A DNA stretch of 64,000 bases, taken from contig CAYFFO010000003.1 of the NCBI GenBank assembly GCA_964342485.1, positions 33,855 to 97,854 on the forward strand, read 5' to 3'. The notes beneath the pieces are model-generated. The model saw nothing but the letters and a program-made list of their open reading frames with translations. It was not told where the DNA came from and did no database searches. Made by a program: the position numbers and the translations under genes. Source of the DNA: CAYFFO01 sp964342485 (GTDB lineage Bacteria > Chloroflexota > Dehalococcoidia > Lucifugimonadales > CAJWER01). Positions within the stretch are counted from its first letter, which is position 1; each line of letters begins with the position of its first letter. Positions 47,404 through 55,764 of this stretch are shown piece after piece.

Positions 47404-47405
47404 AA

Positions 47406-48140
47406 TCAAATCCTATGAGACGATTTATCAACATCCAGCTTGATATCAATTTCGCCAATATCCAGAAGTTCCTTCAATTCCAGAGCAACCTCAAACTTTT
47501 TTGAAAAATGTGAAGCTACGGAATTTGAAAAAGAATTCATCGAAACAGTTTTACCTTGATCAAATATCGAGGTAATTCCACAATGTGAAAGTCCACAAGG
47601 CACTATGTTATCAAAATATTTTAAATCGCAATTAACATTCACTGCGAACCCATGGGTAGTTACTCCCTGGCTAACACGGACACCGATTGCAGCGATCTTC
47701 TTGCCTTGAACCCAAACTCCTGTAGGATATCCATCACTCTCAGATTTTATACTTAAATCTGACAAAGCATCGATTAACATTTTTTCAAGTGATCTAACAT
47801 AGATTAAGGGACCTATCCCTAGTCGACGTAAATTGATAATAGGATATCCTACAAGCTGGCCTGGCCCATGATAAGTAACCTCTCCTCCTCTATCAATTTG
47901 ATGAACTGAAATACCTAGTTCGTCGATCTTTTGTTGAGGAATCAAAATATCTTTGCTGCGAGCTCTACGGCCTAATGTGTATATATGTGGATGCTCTAGG
48001 AGTAGCAAAATTCCAGGCAAATCTTCTTTCGAGACTCTAAGACGCAGTCTTTCTTGCAATTTTAGGACCTCTATATATTCTGATACCCTCAATTTAACCA
48101 GATATATTAGTCCATTTTTGTGTTCAATTTGATCAGACAT
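47406..48140 (-). CDS. lipB: Octanoyltransferase LipB
   Basis: 244 residues. The signature R-G-G-E-V-T-Y-H-G-P-G-Q-L-V-G-Y-P is near 83-99, the catalytic Lys region is K-K-I-A-A-I-G-V and the nucleophilic Cys lies in V-P-C-G-L. It moves octanoyl groups from acyl carrier protein to lipoyl domains such as the one in the E2 encoded directly upstream, giving a clear functional link. It follows E2 by 92 bases. Confidence 0.95.
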   Translation of the reverse strand: MSDQIEHKNGLIYLVKLRVSEYIEVLKLQERLRLRVSKEDLPGILLLLEHPHIYTLGRRARSKDILIPQQKIDELGISVHQIDRGGEVTYHGPGQLVGYPIINLRRLGIGPLIYVRSLEKMLIDALSDLSIKSESDGYPTGVWVQGKKIAAIGVRVSQGVTTHGFAVNVNCDLKYFDNIVPCGLSHCGITSIFDQGKTVSMNSFSNSVASHFSKKFEVALELKELLDIGEIDIKLDVDKSSHRI

Positions 48141-48232
48141 TATGTTTCCATAATTCAGGCAATTTACATCTTCCTTACTATGGTTATTTGAACAATATAC
48201 AGATAATGGAATTAAGAAGACATTCTATTTGA

Positions 48233-49468
48233 TTAAACCGTAAATTTATGATCAATCGATTCAAGATTAAGTTTTACATCGTTAATAAAAGCACCAGCTT
48301 CTGCTCCATCCATAATGCGGTGATCAAATGTCAAACACAGATTCATAATGGATCGAATTATTATCTTGTCTTCAATAACAACAGGCCTTTTTATTATAGA
48401 TTCCGTATTCAGGATCGCAGCTTCAGGCAAATTGATAATTGCTTTTCCAGCAACAGATCCCAGGGCACCTGTATTATTGATTGTAAAGGTGCCATCTTTC
48501 ACATCGGACAAACTAAGTTTGCTATTACGAGCTTTTTCAACAAGGGAGCTTATCGATTTTGCAATATCACCAATCGATAATTTGTCAGCATCGTGTATTA
48601 CAGGAACAACAAGTCCAGTCGTCGTCGATACCGCTACACCAATATTGATCCTGTTTTTTAATATAATAGATTCTCTTTCCCAAGTAGAGTTCAACTTGCT
48701 ATGGGCTTTTAACGCTCTAGATACAATATTTACGACAAATGCGAGGTATGTTAATTTCACTCCTTCACGTTTTATAAACAATTCCTTCGTATTTTCTCTC
48801 AGATCCACTAAACCAGAAACATCTGCTTCAACCATTGTCCATGCATCTGGTATCTGATTTGAACTCTCAACCATATTATTGGCTATTAACCTCCTTAGAG
48901 GAGTAATAGGCATCACATCTACTCCATCCATCTTTTCCGTCGTTGCAGCTTTCGAATTTATGAACAATTGAACGTCTTTTTTAGAAACTCGACCGCCAAT
49001 ACCGGTCCCATTAATACGGTTTAAATCAATATTGTGTTGCTTCGCCAAACGAATTACTGCAGGAGAATATCGCTGTCTTTTAGATTTACCTATCTCTATG
49101 CCCTCTGAAATAGGTCCTCCTGAACCTGTTGGCCCAACAGGAGAAACATCTTTCAATAAAGTACCTATCCGATCTAATTTAGTATCTTTTGTTATTCCTT
49201 CATCGCTATCATTATTTAAATCAGGTACCGATTCATCACCAACATTGATTTCTGCTATGGTAGTGCCCATAGGAACAGTTTCGCCTTCCTGAACAAGAAT
49301 GTTAGTGAGAATTCCGGATACAGGACAAGGCACCTCCATATTGACCTTATCAGTAACAACTTCCACAAGTGGCTCATATTCCTCTATTGAATCTCCAATA
49401 TTCTTAAGCCATCGGCTTATAACTCCATCTGTAACTGACTCTCCAACTTGTGGTAACTCAATCTTCAT
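48233..49468 (-). CDS. 2-oxoacid dehydrogenase E2 (dihydrolipoamide acyltransferase)
   Basis: 411 residues from the ATG at 49468 (GAGG 8 nt upstream; a GTG three codons earlier overlaps it). Three domains: a lipoyl domain with Lys41 in T-D-K-V-N-M, an E1/E3-binding domain (about 135-170; S-P-A-V-I-R-L-A and G-T-G-I-G-G-R-V) and the catalytic acyltransferase core ending in D-H-R-I-M-D-G (382-388, catalytic His383). One lipoyl domain and the E1 partners fit a branched-chain 2-oxoacid complex better than a multi-lipoyl pyruvate complex. No E3 gene is seen. Confidence 0.92.
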   Translation of the reverse strand: MKIELPQVGESVTDGVISRWLKNIGDSIEEYEPLVEVVTDKVNMEVPCPVSGILTNILVQEGETVPMGTTIAEINVGDESVPDLNNDSDEGITKDTKLDRIGTLLKDVSPVGPTGSGGPISEGIEIGKSKRQRYSPAVIRLAKQHNIDLNRINGTGIGGRVSKKDVQLFINSKAATTEKMDGVDVMPITPLRRLIANNMVESSNQIPDAWTMVEADVSGLVDLRENTKELFIKREGVKLTYLAFVVNIVSRALKAHSKLNSTWERESIILKNRINIGVAVSTTTGLVVPVIHDADKLSIGDIAKSISSLVEKARNSKLSLSDVKDGTFTINNTGALGSVAGKAIINLPEAAILNTESIIKRPVVIEDKIIIRSIMNLCLTFDHRIMDGAEAGAFINDVKLNLESIDHKFTV

Positions 49469-49478
49469 AGTCCTCACC

Positions 49479-50462
49479 TCAATACTCTACGAGGTCACGC
49501 AAGGATTTTTTTATCTGTTCTGTATCTATCAAAAATTCAGATTCTAAAGTTGGACTAAAAGGCATCGCTGGAACCTCAGGACCCGCTAGCCTCTTTATTG
49601 GGGCATCTAAGTATTCAAATGCTCCTTCTGATATTATCGCCGACACTTCCCCTCCAATCCCCAATGCCTTCGTGTCTTCATGAACAATTAAAACCTTACC
49701 TGTTTTAGTTGCAGATTCTAAAATTGTCTGAGAATCCAAGGGGCGAAGCGTCCTCAAATCTACAACCTCTACACTTATTCCTTCATTCTCCAGCTCTCTA
49801 GCCGCCTCTAAACACAAATGCAGCATAAGGCCATATGAAATGACGGTAACATCATCACCTAATAGCTTTATGTCACATATTCCAATAGGCAATGTATAGT
49901 CTTCGTCAGGCACATCACCTTTAACTAAACGGTAGGTCCGCTTATGTTCTAAAAAAATAACTGGATCATTATCTCTAACTGCTGACTTAAGCAAGCCTTT
50001 GGTGTCATATGGAGTTGCAGGAGCAACCACTTTTAGCCCAGGGGTATGTGCAAAATACGCTTCTGGACTTTGAGAATGGTACAAACCTCCTCTTACTCCT
50101 CCACCATAAGGAGCTCGCAATACCATAGGAACACTTAGCTTCCCATCAGTACCATATCTCACTCTTGCAGCCTCCCCTACAATCTGGTTAAAGGTGGGCC
50201 ATATAAAATCAGCAAATTCGATCTCAGCTATTGGCCGCATACCATGCATAGCTGCTCCAAGTGCTATACCAGCTATTGATGATTCAGCAAGAGGGGTATC
50301 AATAACCCGAAATTCTCCAAAATCCTCTACAAAATGATCTGTGGCTAGAAACACTCCACCTCTTTTACCAATATCTTCTCCTATAACAAAGACGTTTTCA
50401 TCCCTCACCATTTCCTCATACATGGCTTCACGAACTGCTTCTATTACAGATTTTATCGTGAT
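49479..50462 (-). CDS. 2-oxoacid dehydrogenase E1 beta (BkdA2/PdhB-like), probable non-AUG start
   Basis: The first ATG (50423) gives 314 residues but has no ribosome site. Upstream in frame, the codons read I-T-I-K-S-V-I-E-A-V-R-E-A-M, which matches the normal N-terminus of this family, and AGGAG lies 7 nt before an ATC at 50462 (4 nt before another at 50465). A rare AUC start, overlapping the E1 alpha stop by 10 bases, is therefore likely; an assembly error is the alternative. The body has F-V-I-G-E-D-I-G, L-A-E-S-S-I-A-G and G-E-A-A-R-V-R-Y motifs of the beta subunit. It decarboxylates 2-oxoacids with E1 alpha. Confidence 0.88.
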   Translation of the reverse strand: MTIKSVIEAVREAMYEEMVRDENVFVIGEDIGKRGGVFLATDHFVEDFGEFRVIDTPLAESSIAGIALGAAMHGMRPIAEIEFADFIWPTFNQIVGEAARVRYGTDGKLSVPMVLRAPYGGGVRGGLYHSQSPEAYFAHTPGLKVVAPATPYDTKGLLKSAVRDNDPVIFLEHKRTYRLVKGDVPDEDYTLPIGICDIKLLGDDVTVISYGLMLHLCLEAARELENEGISVEVVDLRTLRPLDSQTILESATKTGKVLIVHEDTKALGIGGEVSAIISEGAFEYLDAPIKRLAGPEVPAMPFSPTLESEFLIDTEQIKKSLRDLVEY

Positions 50463-51481
50463 GATAATTCTCCTAAGATGTCAGAATAAACATTCTCGTA
50501 AAAGGTAGATACATCTGGAAAAGCTTGTGCTTCTGCATAACGTGTCGCTTCATTAACTATCTGTTTTGCTTCCTGGACAAAAATTTCGTCTTTTTCTTCA
50601 TTTAAAATATTATGTGAAATCAAACGAGATCTAAGTAGTTTAACCGGATCCCGTTTCTTAGATTGTTCAATTTCTTCTACAGAACGATACCTCGTATCAT
50701 CGTCATCGCTGGTATGGGGAAGATATCTTTCTACCTTAGCCTCAATTAATGTCGGACCTTCACCCAATCTAGCTTTTTTCGCTGCTTCTACAGTGACTTC
50801 ATATACAGCCGACACATCAACTCCATCAACCAGTACTCCCGGCATTCCATAGCTTTCTGCCCTAGTAGATATATTTTCTATCGCCATCTGCTTAGAAATT
50901 GGAACTGAAATAGCATAATTATTATTCTCACAAAAGAAAATTATAGGAAGTTTATGAATAGCGGCAAAATTCATTCCCTCATGACAATCACCTACACTTG
51001 CTGCCCCATCTCCAAAATATACAATTGTTACTACATCCTCACCTCTCAATTTTGAAGCAAGAGCGGCTCCCACTGCTTGAGGTATCTGAGTACCAACAAC
51101 ATTAGATAAATTAACTATGTTCAAATCAACATGAGCCCCATGTGTAGGGAATTGCCGTGCATTACTCAATGGTTCTCCATTTTTTGCAAGAAATCCAGAC
51201 ATTATTTCTCTTGGAGTTAAACCGAGTCCTATTAAAACCGATAAATCTCTGTAATAGATATAAAAATTATCGTGTCCGGCTCGAAGTGCAAAAACACTAG
51301 CTATCTGCCCCGCCTCATGACCTTGAGCTGAAGCTACAATTGCAGCCTTGCCTTGTCGATTTAATTGCCAAACACGCTGGTCCAAAACACGACTTAATAC
51401 CATTTTCCTATAAATATCCAGATACTGCTCATCGGAAAGAACATCTGAATTATGGTTCTGTATTTTAACTTTGTTTGTCAT
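50453..51481 (-). CDS. 2-oxoacid dehydrogenase E1 alpha (branched-chain type)
   Basis: 342 residues from the ATG at 51481 (the preceding codon is a TTG). The TPP-binding motif begins G-D-G-A-A-S-V-G-D and ends at C-E-N-N-N-Y-A-I-S. The Q-F-P-T-H-G-A-H segment, the V-G-T-Q-I-P-Q-A-V-G strand and the phosphorylation-loop-like region near 260 resemble BCKDH E1 alpha more than pyruvate dehydrogenase. The gene stands 122 bases downstream of a class IV aminotransferase and overlaps E1 beta. It catalyses the TPP-dependent decarboxylation of the 2-oxoacid. Confidence 0.91.
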   Translation of the reverse strand: MTNKVKIQNHNSDVLSDEQYLDIYRKMVLSRVLDQRVWQLNRQGKAAIVASAQGHEAGQIASVFALRAGHDNFYIYYRDLSVLIGLGLTPREIMSGFLAKNGEPLSNARQFPTHGAHVDLNIVNLSNVVGTQIPQAVGAALASKLRGEDVVTIVYFGDGAASVGDCHEGMNFAAIHKLPIIFFCENNNYAISVPISKQMAIENISTRAESYGMPGVLVDGVDVSAVYEVTVEAAKKARLGEGPTLIEAKVERYLPHTSDDDDTRYRSVEEIEQSKKRDPVKLLRSRLISHNILNEEKDEIFVQEAKQIVNEATRYAEAQAFPDVSTFYENVYSDILGELSSR

Positions 51482-51606
51482 CAATAATATTTTTTGAACA
51501 TGCTATTCGCATCGATCTCCGTAACACCATTTAAATTGTCTATAACCCTTCGAGAAATCTCTCTTAAACATCTTAGAGTAAAATCTACAGTTCAGCTAAC
51601 AAACCA

Positions 51607-52509
51607 TTATTTTAAATATGATAGGTACTGTCCAACAATATCAATGCCAACGAGATCACTATAGGCCTTCTGAAGTCGTGCAGTTATTGGTCCAGGAGTA
51701 CTGTCATTCCCTATTTTTACACCATTAATCTTAGATATATGACAAATACAAAAACTGGTTGATGTAACAAAGGCTTCGTCGGCCGTGTAAGCATCATAAG
51801 TGTCTAAATCCTCTTCATAAACATCAATCCCCAAATCGTCAGCTAGTTCAGCTACTACAGCTCGGCTTATACCCGCGAGTACATATTGTTCCTTAGGGGT
51901 AAAAAGTGCTCCATTTTTTACAAGGAAAATATTGCTCCCATTACCTTCACAAAGATTACCATTTATATCAAGAAGTATTGGCCAACTGTCAGGATTGAGA
52001 GCTTTCACTTCTAATTCAGCTTGAACCATATTAACGTAATTATGCATTTTGACTCTAGGGCTCATTGACTGTGGAGGGGTGCGTCTAACTGATGAAAAAG
52101 CCACGCTGATACCTTCGCTATAAAACCTGGCTCTTTCCTGAAACGGTAATGGATAGCACTCAATTATTAATGTGGGCCGTTTATCCAAATCGCCTCTAAC
52201 CCCTCTAGTAATCCGTTGAGTAATCCAGTAATCATCATCATTCTCTAATAAATCGACATTGGTTTCAAAAATCTGGTTGGTTAAACTTGCCATATCCTTC
52301 TTTTCCAAACCTGGATCTATTCGCATGTATTTCAGGGAATCATATAAGCGATCTAGGTGTTGATCCAGTCTGAAAATTCGGTGCCCAAAACTACGAGTTG
52401 TATCAAATACAGCGTCCCCATAAAGAAATCCAAAATCACCAATTGAAACCTTTGCTTTACTTTCTGGAACTATCTCACCATTAATATAAGCTACTCTTTC
52501 CCTAGTCAT
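51607..52509 (-). CDS. Class IV aminotransferase (branched-chain / D-amino-acid type)
   Basis: 300 residues. The PLP lysine is Lys154 in P-R-V-K-M-H-N-Y, with E-G-N-G-S-N-I-F (about 188-195) and T-S-T-S-F-C later in the fold-type IV pattern. Branched-chain aminotransferase and D-amino-acid transaminase share this fold. The position directly upstream of a branched-chain-type 2-oxoacid dehydrogenase favours a branched-chain substrate: the transaminase would supply the 2-oxoacid. AGGAG lies 6 nt before the ATG. The specificity call is inference from context. Confidence 0.87.
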   Translation of the reverse strand: MTRERVAYINGEIVPESKAKVSIGDFGFLYGDAVFDTTRSFGHRIFRLDQHLDRLYDSLKYMRIDPGLEKKDMASLTNQIFETNVDLLENDDDYWITQRITRGVRGDLDKRPTLIIECYPLPFQERARFYSEGISVAFSSVRRTPPQSMSPRVKMHNYVNMVQAELEVKALNPDSWPILLDINGNLCEGNGSNIFLVKNGALFTPKEQYVLAGISRAVVAELADDLGIDVYEEDLDTYDAYTADEAFVTSTSFCICHISKINGVKIGNDSTPGPITARLQKAYSDLVGIDIVGQYLSYLK

Positions 52510-52549
52510 CCTATTCTCCTGACCAAATAATGAATTGCGACACTATCTA

Positions 52550-53203
52550 TTAATTCAATGACTTGAAACGATATCCAACCTGCCAAACAGTTTCTATGAA
52601 TGTATCCCCTGCCTCTTCAATTTTGCTACGTAATCGCCGTATATGTACATCTACAGTCCTCGTACCTCCCAAGTATTCATATCCCCAAATCTGGTTAAGC
52701 AAAACTTCGCGTGAAAATACGCGCCCAGGATTACGAGCCATCAGTAACAATAATTCGTACTCCTTATACCTCAATGAAATACGACGTCCCCTTATCGTGA
52801 CCTCAAAATTAACCATATTTATAACCAAATCACCAACACAAATTATATTAGGGTCCTCCATAGGTTGAGTTGAAGAAATTATCTTCATTACTCGCAAAAA
52901 AAGCTCATCATAGACAAAAGGAGCTACGATTAACTCAGTAATTGGTAACGCCGGATCAATAATTTCTAAATTAGCGTTGTCAGCTACAACCAAGGACGCC
53001 AAATTCAATTCTGCGCACCTGTTCAAGCAGTGTACAAGTTCTCTATCTGTTAACAATCTGGATTCGATTAAAGCAAATCTCGGATTATTATTAATTCCAC
53101 TCAAATCGTCTTTAGAAGCAACAAAAACAGTGTTTATTCCCCGTGTTCCTAAAGTATCGATCAAATTGGAATAGTCTTCATTTGGAACTGGAACACTTAA
53201 CAA
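52550..53203 (-). CDS. OmpR-type winged-helix regulator with degenerate receiver domain
   Basis: 217 residues. The C-terminal 95 residues are a standard OmpR/PhoB DNA-binding domain (S-L-R-Y-K-E-Y-E-L-L, then R-T-V-D-V-H-I-R-R-L-R, then W-Q-V-G-Y-R-F). The N-terminal part aligns with a receiver, but the phospho-Asp position reads I-E-S (about 46-48), the conserved Lys before the late Pro-Phe is Ala94 and the acidic pair near the start is missing, so it should not be phosphorylated in the normal way. No histidine kinase is adjacent. The start is TTG with AGGAG 8 nt upstream. It may control the aminotransferase-dehydrogenase operon 41 bases downstream. Confidence 0.87.
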   Translation of the reverse strand: MLSVPVPNEDYSNLIDTLGTRGINTVFVASKDDLSGINNNPRFALIESRLLTDRELVHCLNRCAELNLASLVVADNANLEIIDPALPITELIVAPFVYDELFLRVMKIISSTQPMEDPNIICVGDLVINMVNFEVTIRGRRISLRYKEYELLLLMARNPGRVFSREVLLNQIWGYEYLGGTRTVDVHIRRLRSKIEEAGDTFIETVWQVGYRFKSLN

Positions 53204-53415
53204 TCCTTCTACTCCTATCTAATTCTCAATGGTGAATCTTATAAATAAGTCAATAATCAGTTTACACCTTCAACAAAGATTTCACCTAGCTTGCAGTTTA
53301 TTGGAACTACCTATATCAGAATATGCAAGTTTTATTGCACACAGTCATTTGAAAAAACCAAGAATCCTGAGAAATTACCCTTGATAATCAGTCTTTCTTA
53401 AGTATGTGGTACAGA

Positions 53416-54516
53416 CTAAATGGACCATTTGTCCACAGCATATGGATCCAAATCTAAACCTAATCCTGGTTTATCAGGGAATGGAGACCATATCCCGTCT
53501 TTATGTTTAGGTATCTCTGTATACCACTCCGTTTCACATTCATGAATTTGCCCCAAATATTCCACAACTTTTAGATTAGGGGTTGCACAAGCAAGATGAA
53601 GGTGAATACTCTGATAAGCATGTGGTGCTACCAAAAGATTAAAGGAGTGGGCAAGATGGGCTACTTTCATCCATTCACTGATACCACCAACTCTTCCAAC
53701 ATCAGGCTGTGCTATATCTAAAGCTCCGCGTGCAATCAAATCACGAAATTTATATTTTCCTGATTCTAACTCACCACCTGCAATTGGTATTGAAGTTGAT
53801 CGCCTTACATCCGCCATCCCATCTACATCATCTGTTAATACAGGCTCCTCAAGCCATCCCACTTGAAACTGTTCAAATTCCCTGGCCATATATATCGCCT
53901 GTTTTGGATAATATCCATAATTTGCATCCACATATATAGCCACATCGTCTCCAAGGGAATTTCGAACTGCTGCAAGTCTTTGAAGGTCTTGTCGTTCTGA
54001 TCTACCAAAATCTTTAGCTACCTTGAATTTGACGCGTGAAATACCTTGCGAAACGTAACTGTTCATTTCTTCGAGTAACTCTTGTTCGGTTAGATTAGTC
54101 CAACCGCCACTACCATAAATAGGTACAGATTCAGTAAAAGCACCAAGCAATTTATATAAAGGGATTTCAAAAGCCTTCGCTTTCAAATCCCATAAACCTA
54201 TATCAACTGCCGACAAAGCAGAAAAACCAATGCCTTTATTACCAAAACTTCTTAGCCTCCAGTACATATCGTGCCAAAGACGCTCAATATCAAAAGGATC
54301 TGCCCCAATCAACAGGTCTTTGAATATCGACTCAATAATATCCCTAACACCAGGAGAGGAAGGGCCTATCCCTAATCCTTCAAATCGATCATCAGTCTTT
54401 ATATGAACAAATAGCTGCCCCCTGCCTTTTGTCAAACTATTTTTGAAAGTAGCATCCTCCACTTGGTTAAGATGAGGATAATTCAAGACTGTCGTCGCTA
54501 TATCGACGATTTTCAT
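53416..54516 (-). CDS. Mandelate racemase / muconate lactonizing enzyme family protein (enolase superfamily)
   Basis: 366 residues from the ATG at 54516 (GGAGG 5 nt upstream). The mandelate-racemase-subgroup layout is visible: K-F-K with Lys163 and Lys165, metal ligands Asp197 (V-D-A-N-Y), Glu223 (L-E-E-P) and Glu249 (G-G-E), and His299 in A-P-H-A-Y. These enzymes abstract a proton next to a carboxylate; many are sugar-acid dehydratases. The exact substrate cannot be read from the sequence. It is a single gene, divergent from the alcohol dehydrogenase. Confidence 0.9.
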   Translation of the reverse strand: MKIVDIATTVLNYPHLNQVEDATFKNSLTKGRGQLFVHIKTDDRFEGLGIGPSSPGVRDIIESIFKDLLIGADPFDIERLWHDMYWRLRSFGNKGIGFSALSAVDIGLWDLKAKAFEIPLYKLLGAFTESVPIYGSGGWTNLTEQELLEEMNSYVSQGISRVKFKVAKDFGRSERQDLQRLAAVRNSLGDDVAIYVDANYGYYPKQAIYMAREFEQFQVGWLEEPVLTDDVDGMADVRRSTSIPIAGGELESGKYKFRDLIARGALDIAQPDVGRVGGISEWMKVAHLAHSFNLLVAPHAYQSIHLHLACATPNLKVVEYLGQIHECETEWYTEIPKHKDGIWSPFPDKPGLGLDLDPYAVDKWSI

Positions 54517-54628
54517 CAATACCTCCTATAGAGCTAATCTAATCCAACGAATTGCAGTTTAATTTCGAGCCTACCCTTAGTCAAATAAACCCATAAAGAT
54601 GAATATATAGCTAAAAAGACTCTCACTC

Positions 54629-54637
54629 TGACATAAT
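54629..54637 (+). promoter_or_regulatory. Extended -10-like element TGACATAAT
   Basis: TGnCATAAT, one base from consensus, 40 bases before the alcohol dehydrogenase ATG. No convincing -35 box is seen. Confidence 0.35.
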
Positions 54638-54676
54638 ACCCTTCATAAATCAAAAACCCAATATGGAGATAATTAA

Positions 54677-55654
54677 ATGGGTCATATGCTCGCTGCAATT
54701 GTCAATCGATTGGGAAATGTAACATGTCAACAAGTTAAAAAACCTGAGCCACAACTTGGCTCTGTTCTAATTGAAACTCAACTGGCCTCTATATGTGGTA
54801 GCGATCTTCATATAGTCTACCAAGGATGGAATGTAAACAATCTTCCTCTTCCTCCAGGATACCCTGGCCACGAGGGTGTAGGTAAAGTAGTTGATGGCGG
54901 CCAAACACAATTTACTCCAGGGCAGCTAGTCTTAACAGTTCCTCAAATTTCGGAAGCAAAAACATTCGCTGAATTTCAATTGCTAAAACCAGATAACCTA
55001 ATAGTTTTGCCACCAGATAAACCCGCATCACATTATTTAATGGCACAGCAACTAGGTACCGTTATTTTTGGAGTTAAACGGATACCAGATGTTAGTAATA
55101 AAACAGTTGTCATCATTGGACAAGGAACTGTAGGGCTTTTCCACAACGTAATCCTTCGAAAACGAGGGGCTAAAAGGATTATTGTGATAGATCCAATTCA
55201 AGCCCGTTTAAACATGGCTATAAAGCTAAATGTGGACGAGGCAATTATCGAAACTAGCTCACAAGCAACCGATGCCGTAAAATACTTAACACATGGCCAC
55301 GGAGCAGACATAGTAATTGACGCAGTAGGTAGTATTGAAACCTTGAATCAGTCAATTGATATAGCATCTGAATCAGGCTTGATTTCGGCTTTTGGCTTGC
55401 CTTCCAGTATGAAACCTGTCCTCTTTAATTGGGCAGACTTTTTTCGAAAAAGCTTAACTATGTATTCTATTCATGGTGCCCAAGAAGAAAATGGCCTGCC
55501 TGATTTCAAAATAGCAATAGACATGATATCCAGTAATCAGATTGATATGAGTTGGTTTGTAAATCATAGTTTTCCAATTCATCAAATCAACGAAGCTTTT
55601 AATCAAGCTAACTCCAAATCTGATTGTTCACTCAAAACGTTGATAACTTTCTGA
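54677..55654 (+). CDS. Zinc-type medium-chain alcohol dehydrogenase lacking the structural zinc loop
   Basis: 325 residues. The catalytic zinc ligands are Cys40 (I-C-G-S-D) and His65-Glu66 (G-H-E-G-V-G); the cofactor motif G-Q-G-T-V-G is near 149-154. The four-cysteine structural zinc loop usual after residue 90 is missing, as in some short MDR branches. GGAG lies 8 nt before the ATG. It oxidises an alcohol or polyol with NAD(P), substrate unknown. It precedes an amidase gene by 110 bases, with no clear functional link. Confidence 0.87.
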   Translation: MGHMLAAIVNRLGNVTCQQVKKPEPQLGSVLIETQLASICGSDLHIVYQGWNVNNLPLPPGYPGHEGVGKVVDGGQTQFTPGQLVLTVPQISEAKTFAEFQLLKPDNLIVLPPDKPASHYLMAQQLGTVIFGVKRIPDVSNKTVVIIGQGTVGLFHNVILRKRGAKRIIVIDPIQARLNMAIKLNVDEAIIETSSQATDAVKYLTHGHGADIVIDAVGSIETLNQSIDIASESGLISAFGLPSSMKPVLFNWADFFRKSLTMYSIHGAQEENGLPDFKIAIDMISSNQIDMSWFVNHSFPIHQINEAFNQANSKSDCSLKTLITF

Positions 55655-55764
55655 TGGACTCCAGTTAAAGCCTAAATTAAAGTAGTTAGTATCGGAACAC
55701 ACATATATTGCAGGCAATTTATTTTTAATGTATTAATAAAGTTATCTACTGGATAAGGAACACA

